In this document: piece after piece, positions 53,550-64,000 of the stretch
Numbering within the stretch: the first letter of the stretch is position 1
How the letters are laid out: every line of letters starts with the position of its first letter
Notes under the pieces: generated by a model
Told to the model about the DNA's origin: nothing
Database searches by the model: none
Seen by the model: only the letters and a program-made list of their open reading frames with translations
Source of the DNA: Macrotrachela quadricornifera
Lineage: Eukaryota; Rotifera; Eurotatoria; Philodinida; Philodinidae
Assembly: GCA_022393335.1 (NCBI GenBank)
Contig: JAJEKB010021113.1
Coordinates: forward strand, 287,236 to 351,235
Direction of reading: 5' to 3'
Length of the DNA: 64,000 nucleotides
Position numbers and translations under genes: made by a program

Positions 53550-55858
53550 TAGAATTTCATATATAAATATGACTAGTTTTGAATAAAATAATGAAACAAA
53601 AAATAAGAAAATAATCGTATTTTTAAATATATTAAAATAATTATATGAATAGGCGTATAATATTGAACATAATTTCATGGATTCTTTTTTTTTTATAAAT
53701 AAATGAAGGTTTTTAAACAATAATTATATAGTATCACGAATGAAAATGTATGATAATTATTTATATGAAATAGTTATAGTTGACGTATATAGGAGACATT
53801 TTGTTTAATTATGATATGTAAAAAATGATTTGATTAATAATGGTGTTTTCAAAATTATACTATCGAAGAGTATTTTCAAGTGTTAGTTGTTGTGTTTTTT
53901 CTTATTGAGATATAAATAGATTTTGATGAGGGTGAAAATTTAAAATGTGTCAAAACGATGAGTTTTTCTTACTATTGTAGGTATCTATATATAGTCAACA
54001 TATGAAATTAATTTTTTTTCTATGTTTTTGGGTATATCGTTTCATTAATCGAAATCACCTTTCGGTATCAAAATATTATTTACCATTAGAATACAATTAT
54101 ACTGCAAAAAAATTGAAAATATGTGCAATAATCAATGTATCATATTCATAATTCAACAGACTCTTTGCTACGTTTGTGCTATGAATATAGACTAGAAACA
54201 TTCTATTTTCCAATGAAATGTCGTAGAGTTGAAGTTAATATAGATCATAGTTCCATTTTTGTAGTTACTCAAGCATCTTACCGATGAAAAGTCATTGCAT
54301 TCATTTACGTTTTATACAACTTGACTCATTTCTAATACGACTACGAAAAGATATATAATATACATATGGATATAATAGATCCGAATAGTTCGAGACTGAC
54401 CTATGCTTAGATATTAATTATCGAATAATGTACTTGTTTAGTTTTGTGTGCTATGTAGAAAATTTGCCTTCATTAAAATAGGCAAATCTCTGTTAGTGAA
54501 TAACAACATTATACAACTGATTAAAAGTCATGACCTTTTTTTGTTTATCTTTTGAAGATATTGCTTTTTTAAAAGACAAGTGAAAATAAATAAAATATGG
54601 AAATTAAAAAAAAATGATTATGTGTTATTTGATGTTCTACGAAAATTAAAATAATTTTTTTTTTTAGTTTTACTAGTTGAACCGGAAGTTAACCAGCGGG
54701 TGTAATTGCGATTTTGATTTCATAGATTTTTCAGGACCCACTGAGTACTTATATAATGGAGCTAATCAAAACATATATTTTGTTCTTTTTTGGTATTGAT
54801 TTTTTTTGTTCGTGGAACTCGCTAAGAATTTCTACAGTGTCATCATAAATTATTAACAGTCGCAATTATTCATGCTGTTTTATTCGCATAAAAATTATGG
54901 AAATTTCAGATAAGTTCGATCCTAATATTAAACATGTTGTAATATTTCATTCATTCATTTATCACTTTTTTCATCGATATTAAGTATAAGAAAACTCAAT
55001 ACAAATGAAAGACCTTCATGAATATACTGCAATTATGAACTTTGTCGACTTCAGATTATAAAGAATTATAGGTTAATTAAATTGAAATAAAAACTAAAAT
55101 TTTATATAATGGATATTTCTACATTTTAATCTCGCTTCAGTAATCTCATATGATATAATGACTGACATAAGCAGAAGTGAAGAAGCTACCCGCATGCGCG
55201 ACCGATCGGTCGGGAAAAATTTTGAAAATTTATCAGAATCAGGATAAGTTTTTTGAAAAATATTTTTTCCTTTTATACATCGCTAAGATCGTATCCATTT
55301 CTTCTGTCTTTTACTTCCATTAATCCTCGCACGACCATCTATTCAACACTATTATTATTCTTGATAAGAATCCATGCGGATTCCATCTCAATTTTTTGAA
55401 TATGGGGAGAAAAACTTCCCATTAACTTTTGCAGTAGACCACCAAATGATGAAAACACATTGATGGGTACTTCTAGCTCTTTTATTATATTGATGATGCT
55501 GGTATCGAAGACGCTGATATAATTGATATGCTCGTCTAACTTTTGTTAGTGTATATTTAGAAGATGAAAGATTGATCTAGTACTTTTGAAGAGAGAGAAG
55601 CATAACATTCGATCTGGAGTCCGCTTAAATTCCAACTGCTGATATGAGGATTAAAATTTATTACTACTGTGCCAAGTAGATGTAGTTGTCCTTTTTTGAA
55701 TAAAGATTTTAAACTAGAATAATTCGTTTTTTTATATGTATTTATATTTATTAAATATAATGAATAAATATGGTTTAAATGGAAATATGATACAATCTTG
55801 TTATGGGATTTACACTAGCTATGATTAATAAATGTTTTAGTAGTCTGTAGTGTTTAGT
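53550..55858. other. 2.3-kb spacer between the receptors
   Basis: No gene seen. A locally GC-rich palindromic spot (GCATGCGCGACCGATCGGTCGG) near 55192-55213 stands out; the rest is AT-rich. Confidence 0.55.
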
Positions 55859-56979
55859 TTATATATGTCGACGTTTGATAAAATTAATAACTTTTTTACT
55901 CATCATTATAAATTTTTCTCGAAAAATTGGTGATGCAAGACAATAAAGATAAAATGCCACACCAAAATAAATACTTGACCAAATTAAAAGAATTGCTCGA
56001 ACTAATGAATGAGTAAATGCATCCAATGTTTTATAATAATTTCGAAATGTAATATAAAAATGAAATGGAATTTGTGTTACAATAAATGTAGTAACATTAG
56101 CTAACATCATATAAAAAAGCATTCGATCAAGTGCTGACATTCGTCGAATAGTTGGATTATTAAGCATTGCCGATGTAACTACAGTCATAGTTGTATGTAC
56201 TTCTATTCGATTTGTAATACGTCGACGTGATTGACGCATATTATATAACATACGCATATTAGCTAGAGCCATAATAATAACTGGCATAATACATGTTATT
56301 ATAAGTCGAGCAGGAATTTGAACTTGAATTAAATAAAAATATACAGTTGCAGATTGAGTGTAGACACAAGCTCCCGTTATTGGATCTCGAATGATTGAAG
56401 GAGAAAAATAAACTCCCCAAATTAATGAAAAAATAATAAAACAAATAAGAGTATATATTAACATACTTTGACGTGTACAAATTTTTCTTGAACGTACTGG
56501 TAATTCAGAACGAATAAGTCGATCAACAGCAATACCAACAGCTAAATAAGTACTCATTGCTCGACTAACATTTTGTACAAACATATTACATTGACATTGT
56601 AAAAAAGCATTTGGATATATATAAATATTTAAAATTCCAAGAAAATCTGTTGTTAATGTCCATAGATGAAAACTATTTGCTATTGTTGTTAAAAGAAAAA
56701 AACAACCTGTTGAAACTCGACGAAATTCATCTAATGAACAAAATATAATTAATGAAAGTATATTACCAATAAAACCAAAACCATAACTAATTTAAATAAA
56801 AATTAATATTAAAACAAAAAGAAAAAGAAATTAATTTACACAAAACATGCTGCAATTATTTCAAACCAAACAAGAATAACTATTGGTGATTTAATAGCAG
56901 TTGGAGATGTATCAAAAGAATCAGGATTATCTGTTGTTATTTGTATTGTAACAATATCTGTTGACAATTGAATTGACAT
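55859..56979 (-). CDS. Rhodopsin-like G-protein-coupled receptor 2
   Basis: Two exons (56979-56840 and 56786-55859) give 355 residues. The intron interrupts the same codon position in TM1 as in receptor 1, and the proteins align throughout: NVSRAMSTY, AVDRLIRSELP, RMSALDRMLFYMMLAN, IPFHFY, LIWSSIYFGVAFYLYC. The conserved loop Cys is in ITGACVYTQ and the Cys before TM3 in LQCQCNMF. N-terminus and loop 3 differ most (a Thr/Val-rich insert). TM7 again lacks NPxxY and has ASPIFREKF. Tandem paralogue; ligand unknown, peptide suspected. Confidence 0.82.
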
Positions 56980-57758
56980 TTTATTTAAATATAATAATAT
57001 ACTGAACTGTAATGATAACTAATGTTAAATGAAATGAATATTTAAAATGATGAAGAAAAAAAAAACAACATAAAATCACGAATAGAAATTAATTAACTTT
57101 ATTTATATAAAAAATTATCATATTTTTTTTCTTCTTATTGAAATAAACATGATCATAGTTAATTATTTTCATCTAAAAACATGTACTTCCTATTCCGTTA
57201 TAAAACAAAGTTCGAAAGGATTATTATATTATATATAATTATTCATATGAATATAACCTTTTGACATGAATGATATAATTCTAAAAAAGATTCTTAATCT
57301 AGATTTTTACATCATTAAAGATTTTTATTATAGTCTTATCTGATCTAATACTTTTATTTTTAATATTTAACCTGTCAAAATTGAAAATATTATTTTATGA
57401 ACTTAAAGTTTTTTATTGTCTATTTAATTTATATATAATCATTCTTTTTGTTTTTGAAGAAATCTACATGATAAATAGATTAAATATTCAAATTTATCAC
57501 CTTTGCATGACTAAATGACTTCTAGTATATTAAACTTATGTCATCCATTAAAAAAAAAAAGAACATATTGGTCAATATGACGTTTTTCCGTCAATTATAG
57601 ATTTTTATTAATACTTTATTTTTGTAAATAAATTATTCTTAATAATAGGAAATGTTTAACTAATTATATTATATCTAAGTTAAAATTAAAAAAATTGCGC
57701 TGTTTTTTTAATACAATATCAATAGAATATTCATTTGTTATCATAATTTATATTAAAA
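56980..57758. other. Divergent intergenic region
   Basis: Upstream of receptor 2 (-) and of the six-exon gene (+). AT-rich, no motif recognised. Confidence 0.55.
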
Positions 57759-58608
57759 ATGTATTCTTATGATAAATTGCCTTCTTCTTTAACATCAAGT
57801 GAACGTATACACATAAACGATCTAGTCAATCTCCCATGTGTATGTAATATAATGAATTGTTCTTGTTGCATGGTAAATTTTAATAATATAATAAGAATAT
57901 TTTTTAAAAATCTACATAGATAGATGAAAAATCATAATCGATATACACCTGAAAATATTCAAGAACAATTCAATAGAATAACTTATATTAATAGTGTATG
58001 AAGATGAAGTTTTATATTTATAATTTTTTTTTATACATTCGATATAATATAGTTAAAAAAGAATCAAATACCACATGCTAAAGTTTGTTTGGAAGAATAT
58101 CAATTTGCTAGTCCTTCTCCAGCATTACGTTATGCTAAAACTTCACGTAGGAAATTATATACAGCAACAGAACCTATGTTATTTGGTTTACCTATTCAAT
58201 ATGATGTATGTAGATTTGATAATCTTTATATATAATTTTGATTTCTGAAGGATCAAAAGAAGTTTTCAATTGAAAAACTTTGTCAATGGCCATTTATTGG
58301 TTCATCAGAATATTTTGTATGTACTATAAGATAGGATGTTTTAATTTTTCTTTATTATTTTATAGAATAGTTATCGTCCGTATAATGTCAGTGAGATACA
58401 GTCATATCGAGGTAGACAATTATTTAAAGAACATGATTTTTCGACGAAAGTTCTGATACCTATGACTCGTATGACAACCTATAGAGTATGTTTTATAATG
58501 ATCCCTTTGCACTATTCACTTTTTTTTGATTTTTAGAAGGCCTATCAAGAACCAAGATTTTTTAGTAAAAAATCAGATTATAATTCAAAATTATTACAAT
58601 GTAATTAA
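57759..58608 (+). CDS. Unrecognised six-exon protein
   Basis: Exons 57759-57872, 57924-57995, 58053-58205, 58251-58316, 58366-58485 and 58537-58608 are all phase 0 and give 198 residues. An N-terminal Cys cluster (LPCVCNIMNCSCCM) is followed by basic, Tyr/Arg/Pro-rich chain: SPSPALRYAKTSRRKLYTA, FGLPIQYD, KLCQWPFIGSSEYF, SYRPYNVSEIQSYRGRQLF. No signal peptide, membrane segment or catalytic motif. Short Tyr/Pro/Arg motifs of this sort occur in axonemal microtubule inner proteins, but that is only a guess. In exon 2 the acceptor at 57923 is chosen, because the AG four bases earlier leads to a stop. Confidence 0.65.
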
Positions 58609-58834
58609 TTTTAAGAATACATAAACATTAATAACTTGTTGTACTGATATTTCTACATTATTGAATAAATGAAAATTTCATCAAAAGAATATTAATATAC
58701 GTATATGGAATCTTTTTATTTTATAATAAGCATAAACTGAGACATATTTATTTTTAAAAGAATAAGAACGAATAAAATAATAATGCTTATGAACGATAAT
58801 TTGTCCATTTTAAATATATATATATATTTTTCAT

Positions 58835-59986
58835 TTATTTAAGTAATGACCATTTAATTTGCTCTTTTGCATGATTAATAACCTAGAAAAATTAAAAAAA
58901 AAAAAGAAAACATTTTATAATAACAAATAATAAAATCTAAAATTCATGCAATCACTTCAAATATCAAAATCATCATGCTTTTTTTTCTCTTATATATTTA
59001 TTAAACAAATAATTATTCGTACATCAAAAGTAGGATGAAATATAGTTAAAGTTGTCAGCGCCTAAACAACGATAGAAGCGAAAAAACAAAAGAATAGAGC
59101 GCAATAATCAACTCAAACGTTTAGATTTATTTCTCTCGATCACCATTGAAGAATGCATTTAATCCCTGATAGAAAACCTGTTGGACAAAATAAGATTAGA
59201 TCTCATAATTATTTCTCTTAATTTATCTTGCATTTATTTTATTATGAAATAATTTACCTGAGAAACAGTTTGTTCTCCTAATGGAATATCATCTTGACGT
59301 AATTGAACACGTTGTGTAATTAACATTGGATCAGATTCAAGAATAATTCTAAAGATTTTAATTATTAGAAAAAGAAATTTTTTTTTTTAAAAATTTTTAT
59401 ATTACCCATCATCACATATTTCATCAAGTGTAAGCATAACTAAATCCAAATTCTCATAAACATAACGTTTTTCAACATTTTTTCGTAACATTGTACTTAA
59501 AGATTCAAATAAACATGTTAAAACAGCATTTAACATTAACTAAATATATTTAATTAAGAAAAAATAAAAATAAAAAAATTATTTTTATACTTCATTCTCA
59601 TTTGTACTACCCATAACATAAAAAAGTAAATCAACATTATTTCGATAGACAATTGTCCAATTATCAAGAAGAATAACATCTCCAGAACCTTTATGTGTTT
59701 TATTAAATAAAGATTTTTCAAATTCTTTTTGTTCTTTTACAGTTGAAAATGATTGATTATAATACTAAAAATAATATTAAGAAAAAATATATATTTAAAT
59801 ATCATTATTTAATTATTATAAAAATTTACTTTAGCTAAAATTCGATTACCATCATTATCTAATATAATAATACCTTTAATCACATATAGTGATGGTACCT
59901 ATAAACAAGAAAAATAAAGAATTGAAAAAAAGAAGAAGAAATTAATAATATTAATAAAATCTTACAGCGATATTGTCTAACACCAT
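58835..59986 (-). CDS. COPZ1: Coatomer subunit zeta with two alternative last exons
   Basis: Common exons 59986-59966, 59898-59830, 59764-59591, 59539-59406 and 59348-59258 encode 163 residues. [59 protein letters not shown] and ILESDP...EQTVSQ are typical of zeta-COP, the small AP-sigma-like subunit of the COPI coat in Golgi-to-ER traffic. The last common exon ends in phase 0 and can join either 59177-59127 ([16 protein letters not shown], 179 aa in all) or 58882-58835 ([15 protein letters not shown], 178 aa). The second is the usual zeta-COP C-terminus. Both acceptors are good (TTTTGTCCAACAG; TTTTCTAG). A TTAAATAG acceptor-like site lies just before the ATG. Confidence 0.93.
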
Positions 59987-61142
59987 ATTAACTATTTAAG
60001 AAATAAGAATAAAAGTAATAAAATACGTGTCAGATAATCAATGTGACGTGATTCAAAATGTATGATTGCCTATTCGATTCGACCGTATAAAAAACAAGTA
60101 TTTATAATTAGTTCATAAACTAGCGACAACTATTGATAATTTCATAGGTTCAGAATTGTAACTAAAAACATAAATTAATTCATTCAAAATTTTAGCTTTT
60201 TAGAATGAAAAAAAAAATGGAACGATCGAGAAATCTTAATTCAATGATAGTCGAAATTATTTATTACTTCTTGATTAATAAGTAATTGTATTGTAGAAAA
60301 ATAATAAAAATGCAACAATCAAACCGTACTTATTCTAAAACAGCGATTATTTCTCGATTAATTGATTTAAATTTTGGCTGAAATTAGAAAGTAGTTCAAC
60401 TAGTGTCATTTATTCATTTGAATCTTGAAGATGTAATTGATGATATGACAAAACTTGCTGTTGGTTATAAATGATCAGATATTTCAATTTCACACTCGTC
60501 TAACCTGCGAAAATGTTAAAAATTGCGGTTTAATATTATTTTTCTTTTCATCTTGACTATTAAAATTTTTTAAAAGTACCAAAGTGCTTTCTTTTATCGA
60601 GTATTGATTTAAGAGTAAATGCACGTATCGTGAAAAAGTTGTTAGCGCAAACTTTGTAGGATTTCTTTCAAAAACTCCTGGATTCGTTAGTGATCGATAA
60701 GTAATTAATGAATTAATTGAGATGTTGATCACAGTTTGTAGGAAAACGCAGAGGATGAATTCAAATTTTTACTTTTATATCCATCAATCTTCCTTTCAGA
60801 TCGTGTTTTTCACAAGAGTAAAATTTAAAATATTTAAGGAAAGTTACAAATAGATGTTTCCAAGAAAATATATTATGAATAACTAAAAAGATTATTTTTC
60901 ACTATTGACTGTTTCTCTATGAAATTTACAATCGATATTTACTACGTGCCTCTTCTCATTATAATCTTGACTTCAATCTAAAATTAATTTGCAAAAAAAA
61001 GAATAGTATACGATGTCATGAACAACGAAAAATAGACTTATATATATTTAATCAATAAATCAATCTGGATTTTATACGAATAGTAAGGAATAAAATAAAA
61101 TTTAAAACACAGCAAAACACAAATTGTTAAATTATTTTTTTT
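59987..61142. other. Spacer, no supported gene
   Basis: AT-rich region between the zeta-COP start and the SIRT2 3' end. A minus-strand open frame at 60490-60732 has no recognisable similarity or splice support. AGATCGTGTTTTTCACA near 60799-60815 is similar to the end of the element at 50660-51269. Confidence 0.5.

Positions 61143-64000
<2,858 letters not shown>

Noticed and set aside
55190..55215. GC-rich palindromic spot GCATGCGCGACCGATCGGTC
   Set aside because: Striking locally, but no partner, gene or repeat around it could be identified.
60490..60732. Minus-strand open frame of 80 codons
   Set aside because: No similarity, no splice support, and AT-rich composition without the codon bias of neighbouring genes. 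It may be chance or an old element.

Overview
This window is nuclear DNA from a small-intron animal, most likely a bdelloid rotifer. The genome is very AT-rich, nearly every gene is cut by 45-100 nt GT-AG introns, and codon use is strongly A/T-ending. The first gene joins a mono-ADP-ribosyltransferase domain to kinesin-light-chain-like TPR repeats behind an N-terminal domain that I know from bdelloid predicted proteins. Splice-acceptor-like sites sit directly in front of many start codons, which fits spliced-leader trans-splicing. The species cannot be fixed from sequence alone. All exon joins given here were worked out by hand from splice sites, reading-frame continuity and protein similarity; no search was run.

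Layout. 1-13 kb: ART-TPR protein (+), a complete protein 4.1 / EPB41 FERM gene (-), a small secreted peptide precursor (+) and a LIM-only protein (+). 13-18 kb: EVI5-type Rab GAP (-) with a candidate internal first exon. 18-28.4 kb: three tandem paralogues of an alpha/beta hydrolase (-) with identical exon structure. 29-36.3 kb: a complete 24-exon ULK4 pseudokinase (-) with a 125-residue gene nested on the opposite strand of one intron. 36.3-40.5 kb: gene desert. 40.5-43 kb: calcineurin A (+) with an upstream ORF whose stop overlaps the start codon. 43-49 kb: two related secreted eight-cysteine proteins (-), a Tctex1 dynein light chain (-), GUCD1 (+), another secreted eight-cysteine protein (+) and a mucin-like single-pass membrane protein (-). 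52-57 kb: two paralogous rhodopsin-like receptors (-). 57.7-64 kb: an unrecognised six-exon gene (+), zeta-COP (-) with two alternative last exons, and SIRT2 (-).

Mobile DNA is mainly short non-autonomous inverted-repeat elements in introns and spacers. Two have hAT-like CAGGGCT ends and perfect 8-bp target duplications (2442-2676 in the ART-TPR intron; 61806-62295 in a SIRT2 intron). Others are long-TIR foldback elements, two of them flanked by TA. I saw no rRNA, tRNA, CRISPR, bacterial operon or intact transposase.

The gene set is ordinary eukaryotic housekeeping (cortex cytoskeleton, Rab and COPI traffic, calcium signalling, deacylation, cilia-linked factors) mixed with lineage-specific secreted and receptor families. 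The most useful leads are the alternative exons of zeta-COP and EVI5, the secreted cysteine-rich family, the peptide precursor and the ART-TPR fusion.
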